A DNA stretch of 64,000 nucleotides from a bacterium (GTDB taxonomy: Bacteria; Sumerlaeota; Sumerlaeia; SLMS01; JAHLLQ01). The notes under the pieces are model-generated. The model was given only the letters and a program-made list of their open reading frames with translations. It made no database searches and was not told where the DNA came from. Both the position numbers and the translations under genes were made by a program. The stretch is from assembly GCA_020444065.1 (NCBI GenBank), contig JAHLLQ010000009.1, positions 62,001 through 126,000 on the forward strand, read 5' to 3'. Shown here one piece after another: positions 34,068 through 44,442 of the stretch; positions within the stretch are counted from its first letter, which is position 1, and each line of letters starts with the position of its first letter.

Positions 34068-36692
34068 CTACTCGTCACACGGTTCGACGTCGCCCGTGAT
34101 CTGGAAGTATTCGGCTGTGTCTACATCGAGATTCTGTGAGCGCGGTTCGGGCGCCTGGGCCTTCAATTCACCACCGGGCTCTGGACCATAGACTCCCAAG
34201 GCGACGAACAGTGGCTGGCTGCGGCTGACACCGGCCGCGCGGATCGTGCCTTCGAAGAAGGTCGAGTACCCATCGCGCGCCGACATGAAACGCGTCGGAT
34301 CGTCGGCCACGGCGTTCTCTTCCAGATTGTCGGTGATAGGGTACCAGCCGACGAATTCGTTATCCCCTTCGCGGGCGAGGAAGTACTGGAAGTCGGCGAC
34401 GTAGCCGGACTTCTGCCAGGGCGATTCACGCCGACGGACGGTGTTGCCGCTGATCATGATGAACGCATCGCAGTTCAGTTCTTCGCCATAGTCCAACGGC
34501 GCGTCGGCTGCCACGTAGAGCCAGCCCTCGCGCATGCCAATCCACATGCGCGGACTCTTGGCCGAGCCCACGATGCAGGCGCCAGGATCGAGCTTGCCGT
34601 CCATCACGAAGGGCGACCGCGGCGGCGGCGGATCCGCGAAGCGCGAAAACGTCTGCAGGTGCCAGTCGCGGTCAAAATTGTTCGCCCACGTTGCTTCGCC
34701 GTTGTGGAATGCGAAGTCGATCTGCTCGGTGCCGAGTTCGATCGTGAAGAGCACTTCCCAGACGTTGTCCTCGACGCGTTCCATCTGCTGATCCGGCGAA
34801 ACGATATCCGCCCACGCGTTTCGTCCGCGGTGAATGAAGACCTCTTCGGCGTTCTCCAGCGGTGTGCCGGTTGTGCGGAATCGGATCTGAAACTCCTCGC
34901 CGCGCATCGGCGGATAGGGATTCACAAACACATTGCCCAACTGCATGCCGACCGGTGCGCGCGGTTCCGGTGTGGGCTCGGGCTTCTTCATCGGGGCCGG
35001 AGCAGGAGTCGGCGCGGGAGTTGGTTGCACGACGGCGATGGGCGTTTCCTCCGGCGGGGGAGCGGGTTGCTCCTCGTCGCCACCGCGTCCACGGAACAGA
35101 AGGACTGCCGCGACGATCAACACCGCCGCCCACAATGCCAGGCCACCCACTTCGACCCAGGAGCGTGTTCCGCTCTTCTTGCGGCGTTCGGGCAGTTTGC
35201 GAAGTGACTCCGCAAGGTCGCGCGCGTTCGGGCGCTGTGCCGGATTGGTTGCGATCAGATCGGAGACATCGCCGCGCAACACATCGTCGGCGATCACGGT
35301 TTCCAGGTTGATCGGCTGGGCATTTAAGTCGCCGGCGAGGATCTGGAAGAACAACACGCCCAGCGAATACATGTCCGTCTTTGGGTTGGCCGGGTGGCCG
35401 TGTTCGAGCTCCGGCGCGCGATAGAGAGCCGCCTCGCGAAGGGCCTCCGGCGTATCGTCCAGGAACTGATCAATTGCCGAGCCGATATCTGCAATGCCGC
35501 CCGATTCCAACTCGCGATCGATGATTGTTCCGAGCCCGAAGTCCGTCAGGAGCACCTGAGGTGGGTGTCCGTTATCGATGGCGATAATATTCATCGGCTT
35601 CAGATTGCGATGCAGGATCCCGGCGCCGTGGACGGCCGCCAGCGTCTCAGCGATGCGCGCGATGAGCTCGACGCGCTCTTCGATCGGGATTGCTTCCAGA
35701 CCGCCGCGTCGTTGGGCCCACTCGCGCAAGTTGCAGCCTTCGTAGTAATCGGTTTCGAGGAAGTATGGCGGCTCGGTCAGGTGCCAGCCGCGCACGCTCA
35801 AAACATCGGTTCGATTGCCCAGGCGTTCTTTCAGAAGCCGGAAGAGCTTGGCCTGGCTGCGCAATGCCCGAAGGCGCGTCTGGCCGAAGCAGAATCGGAA
35901 CACGCGGCGGGCACCCTTCTCGTGGCGCGCCAACCAGGCTTCGTCGAAGCCGCCCGTACCCAGTTCGCGCTCCAGAGTCCAGCCCTCGCGAGCCGGGACC
36001 GATTCGCCCGCGGTTGGGCGCCAGCCCGGCAGCGTCTCATTGAACCCGTCGGGCAACTGCTCGGCGTCGGGAGACTCGGGAGCCTCGAGCGGTGCCATGC
36101 CTTCCGCGCCGACCTCGTACACGCCGAGCGGCTTCTCGTGATCGGGGAACTGATAGAGCCCGTGATACATCCAGCGCGTTTCGCGACTGACGGCATCCTC
36201 GCCGACGGCCGCGGCGCGAGCTTCTTCGAAAGCCTCTTCGCTCAGCAGCGTCTGGTTACGCTCGGCGAGCTTCAGCATGCGAGCCGTGGCGCGTCGTCCT
36301 TCCCCCTCGATTTCGCGCAGCCGGCCGGTACGCTCCGCCATGTCGGGCGGATTCTCGCGTACGATCGCTTCGCCCGTGTGAATGCCAACGCGCGCCGACA
36401 GCGTCACGTCCATTTCCTCGGACATCGCATCGACGGACTCGTGGTACCGCAGCGCGTAGCGCACGGCATCGATGGGGCGCTCGAACAGGAAGAGGAAGCC
36501 GCGCGACTTGTTGATCTCGCGCCCGAGATAGATGCCGATCAGCGCCCGGGCGGTGCGATCGTGATGCTCGAAGATCTCGTTTGCGCGCTCTTCGCCCAGA
36601 ATCATCATCAGGTCGTCGCGATTGACCAGATCGGTCATCAGCAGCGTGACGCGGGAAACGACCTCGGGCTGTTTGATCTCGGCGGAACTCAA
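34068..36692 (-). CDS. Degenerate cyclase - pseudokinase - TM - CBM25 signalling protein
   Basis: An 874-residue multidomain membrane protein. Residues 13-195: class III nucleotidyl-cyclase fold with one metal Asp kept (MTDLV, Asp21), but the second metal position is KSRGF where GDGF is expected. Residues 237-500: protein-kinase fold in which the VAIK lysine is Arg266 (VFRFCF) and the catalytic HRD Asp is Asn363 (HRNLKPMN), while DFG (TDFGLG) and APE (RAPEL) remain. A TM helix at 514-533 and a Pro-rich linker come next. Residues 585-680: CBM25-like starch-binding domain (FAFHNGEATWANN). Residues ~696-865: a second sandwich, CBM9-like. Start is TTG, with a weak site. Catalysis looks doubtful; a sensor or scaffold role is inferred. 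Confidence 0.85.
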   Translation of the reverse strand: MSSAEIKQPEVVSRVTLLMTDLVNRDDLMMILGEERANEIFEHHDRTARALIGIYLGREINKSRGFLFLFERPIDAVRYALRYHESVDAMSEEMDVTLSARVGIHTGEAIVRENPPDMAERTGRLREIEGEGRRATARMLKLAERNQTLLSEEAFEEARAAAVGEDAVSRETRWMYHGLYQFPDHEKPLGVYEVGAEGMAPLEAPESPDAEQLPDGFNETLPGWRPTAGESVPAREGWTLERELGTGGFDEAWLARHEKGARRVFRFCFGQTRLRALRSQAKLFRLLKERLGNRTDVLSVRGWHLTEPPYFLETDYYEGCNLREWAQRRGGLEAIPIEERVELIARIAETLAAVHGAGILHRNLKPMNIIAIDNGHPPQVLLTDFGLGTIIDRELESGGIADIGSAIDQFLDDTPEALREAALYRAPELEHGHPANPKTDMYSLGVLFFQILAGDLNAQPINLETVIADDVLRGDVSDLIATNPAQRPNARDLAESLRKLPERRKKSGTRSWVEVGGLALWAAVLIVAAVLLFRGRGGDEEQPAPPPEETPIAVVQPTPAPTPAPAPMKKPEPTPEPRAPVGMQLGNVFVNPYPPMRGEEFQIRFRTTGTPLENAEEVFIHRGRNAWADIVSPDQQMERVEDNVWEVLFTIELGTEQIDFAFHNGEATWANNFDRDWHLQTFSRFADPPPPRSPFVMDGKLDPGACIVGSAKSPRMWIGMREGWLYVAADAPLDYGEELNCDAFIMISGNTVRRRESPWQKSGYVADFQYFLAREGDNEFVGWYPITDNLEENAVADDPTRFMSARDGYSTFFEGTIRAAGVSRSQPLFVALGVYGPEPGGELKAQAPEPRSQNLDVDTAEYFQITGDVEPCDE

Positions 36693-36796
36693 CGGCGGCG
36701 CTCGGCGACTTGGATTCTCAGGACTGGGCCTTCCTGATTTCGAAGAGAATCATTTTGCAGCGGCCGGTCCACAAGGACAAGTGGGAGATTTAGTGG

Positions 36797-36836
36797 CGAA
36801 GGGCGAGTGATGAGTGGCGAGCGGGTGGGCCGCCAG
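36797..36836. repeat. Short dispersed repeat of the GCGAGTGATGAGTGGCGAG type
   Basis: GGGCGAGTGATGAGTGGCGAG followed by GGGCCGCCAGGGAG, upstream of the pseudokinase gene and just past the metallophosphoesterase stop. It matches the left half and centre of the element at 21888-21982. Confidence 0.6.
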
Positions 36837-36853
36837 GGAGATAGCTGCCTGGC

Positions 36854-38011
36854 TCAGCCCTCCGCCGGCACGAGATCCACCACGATGATCTCCGGGGGGC
36901 AGAGGAATCGCAGGGGGAAGAAGGACCCCTGTCCGTGGCTGGTCAGGGTCAACATGTCGCCCCAGCGGCCGGGGCCTTCGGCGGCGATGGGTCCGGCTGC
37001 GGTGCTGCTGACCGTGGTGCCGAACAGGGGCAAGCGTACCTGGCCGCCGTGAGTGTGGCCGGCAAGAGCCACCACGCAGCCAAGCGCCGCGGCATCCGCG
37101 TAGCCCTCCGGGGCATGCACCAGACCGATCCGGGGCCTGGGCAATTGAGCCAGCGCATCGCGATCGGTCCCGGTCATCGGGATGTAAGGGGACTCGACGC
37201 CGATCAGGGTCAGTGCCGCCGCGCCACGCCGGAGAACGACGGCCTGGTTGCTCAGAAGCTTCATGCCGCATTGTTCTGCAAGACGGGCGATGCGTTGTGG
37301 AGCTTTCCAGAAGTCGTGATTGCCGCGAACGTAGTAAACCCCATCGGGGGCGCCCAGGCGGCTCATGATCCCCGGGATACGTGGAATCTGGGGATGCTTC
37401 GAGATGAAGTCCCCGCCGTACAGCAGCAGATCCGGCTTCCAAGCATGGGCTTCATCGATCACGCCGTCGTACCATTGCGGCGTAAGCGTCTTGTGGATGT
37501 GCATGTCGGTCAGGTGGACAATGCGATAGCCATCGAACTCCGGCGGAAGATCGCGGACCTCGACGACGCGGCGATGAATCCGCAAATCGCCGACGCAGTT
37601 CACGGGTTGAAGCATCCAGAGAAACGGTTTCCAGTGCGGACGCAGGCCGGTCCAGTCGATTGCCGACGGCACCGGAAGACGGGGACGCTCGAATCGCGAG
37701 CCACGCGCGTATTGGCGCTTGAACAGACTGACGCGAGTGTACCGCAGCACGAGGCCAATCCCGGCCGCCAGGCCGACCAGCCAGACCCAGCGTTCGGCAC
37801 CGGCCGGTGTGCTCAACACCATGCGACAGCCGCCCACCAGCCCCGCGAGACAGCCGAGCGGCAGGGTTGCCAATGCGACGACTTTCTTCGTGACGGACTC
37901 GTGCATTCTCGACAGCATGCGGTTGTAGAACCAAACGAATGTCCCACACGCCGCGACGGCGATCAGCAAGCCGACGATGCAGATTCCAAGGATGTTCGCC
38001 AGGACACTCAT
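36854..38011 (-). CDS. Membrane-anchored metallophosphoesterase (YkuE/calcineurin type)
   Basis: A 385-residue phosphoesterase. Two N-terminal membrane helices (residues 4-30 and about 60-90) anchor it. The catalytic domain has the ordered metal motifs HLTDMHIH, LYGGDF, YVRGNHDFW, LVHAPE and ALAGHTHGGQV. It belongs to the group that includes YkuE and LpxG-like enzymes, so it may act on phosphorylated lipids; the substrate is unknown. The ATG at 38011 gives the membrane segment at the N terminus. The gene is divergent from the DUF2961 lipoprotein. Confidence 0.9.
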   Translation of the reverse strand: MSVLANILGICIVGLLIAVAACGTFVWFYNRMLSRMHESVTKKVVALATLPLGCLAGLVGGCRMVLSTPAGAERWVWLVGLAAGIGLVLRYTRVSLFKRQYARGSRFERPRLPVPSAIDWTGLRPHWKPFLWMLQPVNCVGDLRIHRRVVEVRDLPPEFDGYRIVHLTDMHIHKTLTPQWYDGVIDEAHAWKPDLLLYGGDFISKHPQIPRIPGIMSRLGAPDGVYYVRGNHDFWKAPQRIARLAEQCGMKLLSNQAVVLRRGAAALTLIGVESPYIPMTGTDRDALAQLPRPRIGLVHAPEGYADAAALGCVVALAGHTHGGQVRLPLFGTTVSSTAAGPIAAEGPGRWGDMLTLTSHGQGSFFPLRFLCPPEIIVVDLVPAEG

Positions 38012-38143
38012 CGTTCCGCCAGTAAGCGGATGTAGCGGGTCGACGGAAAGCGAAAAGCTCCATTCCGGGATTCGACGCTGACCCCGATGAAACACTTCAT
38101 CGGGCAAAATCCGCTCGCGTTTTCGTCCCGCGGTGCCACTAGA

Positions 38144-40126
38144 ATGCAAACCATGATGCGAATCGTATTCTTCTCACTGCTTTGCGTCGCAACGTTGCTG
38201 GCGGGGTGCGCGCGCGGGCCCGAAGCTCGGCCCATGGGGCCGGGTGCGGGGCTGGTACCATTCGCTGGGGGAGAGGCTCATCAGATCTCCTCGCACGCGC
38301 CCATGGGCGAGACGGCAGGATGGCTGCCGATCGACTGGCCGACGGAGTTGGCAACGATCGAAGGCCCCGGCGTGATCACTCGCATGTGGTTTCAGTTCAC
38401 GCCGATCGAGCCTACCAGTGTACCGCGCGACATTCTGTTGCGCATCTACTGGGACGGCGAGGAAGAGCCCTCCGTCGAGGTTCCGGTGGGCGACTTCTTC
38501 GGCTCGCCCTTCCAGTTCAACATGGACGCCGACGGCAATCTGTTCTCGTCGACAAACAATGCCTACTCCTGCAACTGGCCGATGCCATTCGAGCGCTCTG
38601 CTCGCATTGAGCTCTGGAACCAGGGCTTCCGCGCGGTTGCACTCGGGTATGAGATCGATTACCTGGCCGACGTGGAATTGCCGTCCGATGTCGCGACCTT
38701 CCATTCACAGTGGCGGCGGGAGAATCCCGTGCCGCAGGGCGAGAACTTCGTGGCACTCCAGGCGGAAGGCCGCGGACTCTTCGCGGGCGCGATGCTCGTC
38801 GCCCAAGGGCTCTGGCGTCAGCGCGACACGTTTCTTCGTGCGCCGGTCGCACTCTCAATCGATGGCGAGCGCTCGCTCTTCAGCGTCGCCACCCCGTCGT
38901 ACTTCAACATGGGCTGGTTCAACGGTGGAACCACGCCGGTTCTGCCAAATGCGTCGTTGATCGAAGCCGATTGGGATGCTTCGCGGTTCATCGCGTCTCG
39001 TCTGCATCTATCAGACCCAGTTCCATTCGGGCGCTCCCTCGGAATGACGTTCGGTCATGGCGTGGCGTACAACTCGCAGGCGGTGGACTATGCGGTGACG
39101 ACGTTCTGGTACCAGCAGGAGCCCCACGCGCCGTTTCCGCCAATGCCGGCCGTGGACGAGCGTCTGGCGAGCGAGCCGGCCGCGCTCTACACGATCTCCG
39201 GTGCGATTGAAGCCGAAGACTTCATGCCCGGCGCGCTTTGGGAGACGCAGAACTACGACCCGCAGGTCTCTCGATTCCAGGCGATGCTCGGAAAGCCGCT
39301 GGAGACGCTCTTTCCGCAGGGCGTGACGGTCCAGGTGGATGCGCTGGTGGATGGCGAGTATCAACTCGGCGCGTCGTTCATCAAGTGCGCGTCCGGCGGG
39401 AAGTTTGCCCTAGAAATCGACGGCCAGCGAATCGGCGAGCCCTACAACACCTACGACGAGATGCCTCTGACCGGTCCGCTGGATTGCGTGAATCCGGCGT
39501 CCGGCCCGGTGATCTTCGGCTCGGCATTCCTTCGCCGAGGGCGGCATGACCTGACCATTGTTCCGATTCTCGAGGACTTCGACTCGACGACCAGTTGGAT
39601 CAAGCACGGCGACATTTACGACGAGATCGTGATGCCGCGCGTGCTGGTGTTGGACTGTGTGATCTTCCGCGGGCCGGATCCGGGGATGATTGCGGAGGCC
39701 GAGCTGCTTCCGATCGCGGAACTGACCGGCGGCGTGACCGAGAACCAGTACTCGCCGATCTGGAGCAACGACTACCAGGTCTTCTGGCACGACACGGAAG
39801 ACGGCAATGTGCTGGAGTTCGAGGTCGATATCCCGCAGACGTGGGTCTACGATCTGGCCGGGCAGTTCACCCGCGCGAAGGATTACGGAATCGTGCAGGT
39901 GGAGATCGACGGCGTCCCCGTCGGGCGGCCGATCGACCTCTACACCGCGAAACCCTACCACACGACTGGGCCCCTGACGATTGGGAACGTGCCGATCACC
40001 TACGGCAACCATCGGATCGGGTTGCGTATCGTGGGCAAGAACCCGGCCGCCGAGGACACGTGGGCGGGAGTGGACTACTTCCTGTTCCATCCGACGACGC
40101 GGTATTACTATCACCGGGGGCAGTAA
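38144..40126 (+). CDS. DUF2961 (GH172-like) lipoprotein
   Basis: A 660-residue lipoprotein (lipobox LLAGC). Residues ~45-340 match DUF2961: PGVITRMWFQF, DGEEEPSVEVPVGDFFGSPF, SYFNMGWFNGG and TFGHGVAYNSQAVDYAVTTFWYQ (shown in part). Members are now known as GH172 enzymes acting on alpha-fructofuranosides or D-arabinofuranosides. A C-terminal beta-sandwich region (~360-660), probably two copies, resembles CBM-like repeats (EIDGQRIGEPYNTYD; EIDGVPVGRPIDLYT). It likely works on exported or periplasmic glycans. The exact start among three nearby ATGs is uncertain. Confidence 0.82.
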   Translation: MQTMMRIVFFSLLCVATLLAGCARGPEARPMGPGAGLVPFAGGEAHQISSHAPMGETAGWLPIDWPTELATIEGPGVITRMWFQFTPIEPTSVPRDILLRIYWDGEEEPSVEVPVGDFFGSPFQFNMDADGNLFSSTNNAYSCNWPMPFERSARIELWNQGFRAVALGYEIDYLADVELPSDVATFHSQWRRENPVPQGENFVALQAEGRGLFAGAMLVAQGLWRQRDTFLRAPVALSIDGERSLFSVATPSYFNMGWFNGGTTPVLPNASLIEADWDASRFIASRLHLSDPVPFGRSLGMTFGHGVAYNSQAVDYAVTTFWYQQEPHAPFPPMPAVDERLASEPAALYTISGAIEAEDFMPGALWETQNYDPQVSRFQAMLGKPLETLFPQGVTVQVDALVDGEYQLGASFIKCASGGKFALEIDGQRIGEPYNTYDEMPLTGPLDCVNPASGPVIFGSAFLRRGRHDLTIVPILEDFDSTTSWIKHGDIYDEIVMPRVLVLDCVIFRGPDPGMIAEAELLPIAELTGGVTENQYSPIWSNDYQVFWHDTEDGNVLEFEVDIPQTWVYDLAGQFTRAKDYGIVQVEIDGVPVGRPIDLYTAKPYHTTGPLTIGNVPITYGNHRIGLRIVGKNPAAEDTWAGVDYFLFHPTTRYYYHRGQ

Positions 40127-40197
40127 GGCGCGCTGCTCGGGCCTTCTTGGCCCCCTTCGGGGACCGGGCCGTTGACGATGCTTACCCCGGGCTCCCC

Positions 40198-40633
40198 TTC
40201 GGTCGCCCGGGGCCATTCAACTGATCCTCCTTCGGAGGAAGGGGAGATCTGAGTAGCTGTTTGCGGGGCGTCAGGCGCTTCGACGTTGATCCTCTTCCGG
40301 AGGATTCCTTCTGATCCGCCGTTCGTGAAGAACGAATCGCTTGGCCCCGGCTGCGTCGGGAAGTCGATCTCGCCCTTCCTTTAGTGACCCTGTGACGTTC
40401 GAGCAAGGCTTCGGTCGCCCGGGGCCATTCAACTGATCCTCCTCCGGAGGAAGGGGAGATCTGAGTAGCTGTCTGCGGGGCGTCAGGCGTTCCGACGTTG
40501 ATCCCCTTCCGTAGGATTCCTTCTGACCCGCCGTTCGTGAAGAACGAATCGCTTGGCCCCGGCTGCGTCCGAAAGTCGATCTCGCCCCTCTTCCAGTGAC
40601 CCTGTGACGTTCGAGCAAGGCTTCGGTCGCGCG
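40198..40633. repeat. 212-bp tandem repeat, two copies plus a partial third
   Basis: The segment beginning TTCGGTCGCCCGGGGCC recurs at 40410 with exactly 212-bp spacing, and its first bases again at 40622. The two full copies differ at about 13-14 positions (roughly 93-94% identity). Each unit carries a CCTCC..CGGAGG hairpin and a GTTCGTGAAGAACG inverted repeat. The frames open on the minus strand are products of the repeat and look non-coding. Confidence 0.85.
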
Positions 40634-40845
40634 GTACCCGAAGGGTGCCAAGTTGAATGGCCCTGAGCGACCGGAGGAGCTCAGGGTCAGTGATTGAAAG
40701 TAGACTCGTCCCCGAAGGGGGCGAAGGAGTTCCCCCATCCCACCTGTCGCACCATGCGATGACACACCCGGGGCAGGCTGGCGCTTCCGGTGTGTCTCCT
40801 TGAAACACCACGGGGGCCGATGCCCCCTGTGGCGCATATGTAACC
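40634..40845. repeat. Cluster of short GC-rich hairpins
   Basis: Successive palindromes: GGTACCCGAAGGGTGCC, CCCTGAGC...GCTCAGGG, GTCCCCGAAGGGGGC, ACACACCCGGGG...CCGGTGTGT and CCACGGGGGCC..GCCCCCTGTGG. The block lies between the DUF2961 lipoprotein and the groESL promoter region. No gene is visible. Confidence 0.65.
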
Positions 40846-40953
40846 CAAGAAATTTCAGCCGTTAATCATCTGGGTCGGATGGTGGCATTCGGATTGCACA
40901 TCTCTGCGCCCGGAAAACAAACCTACCCTGACTCATAGAAGGAGAGTCGAAAC

Positions 40954-41244
40954 ATGAACCTCAGACCATTGCATGACCGTGTTGTGATCGAGCGTCTCGA
41001 TGAAGAAGAGACGAAGACATCGGGCGGGATCATCATCCCGGACACTGCGAAGGAAAAGCCCCAGCGGGGCAAGGTCGTCGCCGTTGGCGAGGGCACCTAT
41101 AACGACAAGGGAGAGCGCAACAAGCTCGACGTCAAGGTCGGCGACAGCGTGCTCTTCGGCAAGTATTCCGGCAACGATGTGAAGATCGATGGCAAGGAAT
41201 ACCTGATCATGCGCGAGAACGAGATCCTGGCCGTCGTCGGCTAA
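40954..41244 (+). CDS. groES: Co-chaperonin GroES
   Basis: A 96-residue cap of the GroEL folding chamber. It has the mobile loop [19 protein letters not shown] and the family pattern [28 protein letters not shown] lies 7 nt upstream of the ATG. GroEL follows after 75 bp. No CIRCE element (TTAGCACTC-N9-GAGTGCTAA) is present upstream, so HrcA control is not supported. Confidence 0.98.
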   Translation: MNLRPLHDRVVIERLDEEETKTSGGIIIPDTAKEKPQRGKVVAVGEGTYNDKGERNKLDVKVGDSVLFGKYSGNDVKIDGKEYLIMRENEILAVVG

Positions 41245-41301
41245 AAGATCCCCCGCGTACGCACCAAATCTTTAGGATACACACGCAAAGTTTCGGATTG
41301 A

Positions 41302-42969
<1,668 letters not shown>

Positions 42970-43002
42970 GCCGCTCAGCGCACAACGTACAAAGACACTA
43001 AC

Positions 43003-43036
43003 AAGCCCCCGGGTCCTCGCGATCCGGGGGCTTTTC
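43003..43036 (+). terminator. Terminator of groESL
   Basis: AAGCCCCCGG - short loop - CCGGGGGCTT stem followed by TTCTT, past the groEL stop. Confidence 0.9.
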
Positions 43037-43254
43037 TTCATATCTGCAGACTTATCTTAAACTGCTTGCCCCTATGCGACATGAGGGCCTACGACTCAGA
43101 TAGAGTGAAATTCCCAGATCGTTAAGAACGAATGGAGCGCCGGGATTGCACCTGGCCCAGGCGTGGCATGCTCATTCTGGCAGAAAACCGAATGTTCATT
43201 CCTCTTTGAAGCGCTCTAAAAACAGTTGGCAATGGAGCGATCGCCCTCTAGGCT

Positions 43255-44427
43255 ATGAGTAGTAGGAAAGGAGACGCACAGGACATGCATGGGGAGGATT
43301 TGCTGGCTCAGGTGGATAGCAACCGTGTGCTGAACGCGCTCGCGGACGGAGTCTATGTGACTGACCGCGACCGGCGCATCATCTTCTGGAGCAAGGGCGC
43401 CGAGCGTATTACTGGCTGGACCCCCGAGGAAGTCGTGGGCCGCGCGTGCCACGAGAACATCCTGGTTCACAAGGACAAGGACGATCACTGCCTTTGCGGA
43501 CAGGAGTTCTGTCCGTTGTATCGCGCCATGGAATCCGGCTGCTTCAGCGACGTTCCCATCATCCTTTTTGCGCGGACGAAAGCCGGCTACCGCATTCCTC
43601 TGCAAGTCACTGTCGCACCCATCCATGACGACGCCGGAGAGGTCATCGGCGGCGTTGAGGTCTTCCGCGAGGCGGGGACTTTCCTGCGCGATCTGCAACA
43701 GGCTCGCCTGATTCAAGACAACGCCATGCGGTCGCAACTGCCGGTGGACGAGCGCGTCCGCTTTCTGATTCACCATGTTCCAATGGAATACGTCGGCGGC
43801 GATTTTTATCGGATCGAGCAGATCGACGAAGATCGCTACGGGATGATCCTTGCCGATGTGATGGGCCACGGCGTGGCGGCTTCGCTTTACACGATGCACC
43901 TGCGTGCTTTGTGGGAACAGCATCGCGACTTGATGCCCGACCCGCGGACGTTCTTCCAGCGGCTGAACTTTGGACTCAAGGAGCTGGTGGGTGAGGATCA
44001 CTATTTCGCGACGGCCTTCTATGGCGTCCTGAACGTGGCGACCGGCGAACTGAAGTATGTCGGCGCAGGCCACCCGGCTCCCTTCCTATGGCGCGCGGCG
44101 GAAGATGGACACATCGAGCCATTACGTACTGACGGTTTGCCGATCGGTCTGTTGCGCGAGTTCCAGTATGAGAACCACGAGATGCAGTTGGAGCACGGGG
44201 ATTCGTTGCTGCTGTACAGCGATGGCGCTGCCGAAGTTTCCAATCGCGACGGCGTTCCGTTGGGCGAGGATGGCTTGATGGAGATCGCGCGTTGGATGAA
44301 TCTCAAGCCGCGTAGCGACGCGCTGGAGAAGCTGGAAGCCGAGTTGCTGCACTACTCGAATTTCGTTCGCTTGCCGGACGATCTGACGCTGATGCTTGTC
44401 CACTGGAACGGAAGCGCCGCCGAGTAG
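43255..44427 (+). CDS. PAS domain - SpoIIE-type serine phosphatase
   Basis: A 390-residue cytoplasmic protein. Residues 20-140 are a PAS domain with a Cys-rich insert (GRACHENIL, then CLCGQEFCPLY), a pattern seen in PAS domains that may hold a cofactor or sense redox state. Residues 160-385 are a PP2C/SpoIIE (RsbU-type) phosphatase: YVGGDFYRIEQI, ILADVMGHGVAASL, AGHPAPFLW, LLLYSDGAAEV and LPDDLTLMLV, with the metal-binding Asp residues kept. It should dephosphorylate an anti-sigma-factor antagonist (STAS protein). No partner gene lies nearby. The start is uncertain: the ATG at 43285 is an alternative. Confidence 0.9.
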   Translation: MSSRKGDAQDMHGEDLLAQVDSNRVLNALADGVYVTDRDRRIIFWSKGAERITGWTPEEVVGRACHENILVHKDKDDHCLCGQEFCPLYRAMESGCFSDVPIILFARTKAGYRIPLQVTVAPIHDDAGEVIGGVEVFREAGTFLRDLQQARLIQDNAMRSQLPVDERVRFLIHHVPMEYVGGDFYRIEQIDEDRYGMILADVMGHGVAASLYTMHLRALWEQHRDLMPDPRTFFQRLNFGLKELVGEDHYFATAFYGVLNVATGELKYVGAGHPAPFLWRAAEDGHIEPLRTDGLPIGLLREFQYENHEMQLEHGDSLLLYSDGAAEVSNRDGVPLGEDGLMEIARWMNLKPRSDALEKLEAELLHYSNFVRLPDDLTLMLVHWNGSAAE

Positions 44428-44442
44428 CGACTCCGTCCCCTT

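Noticed and set aside
40182-40837. Two long minus-strand open frames (209 and 188 codons)
   Set aside because: They run through the 212-bp tandem repeat and hairpins, repeat the same nonsense segments, and have no domain or ribosome site.
40850-40953. CIRCE element before groES
   Set aside because: No TTAGCACTC-N9-GAGTGCTAA or close variant; HrcA control not supported.
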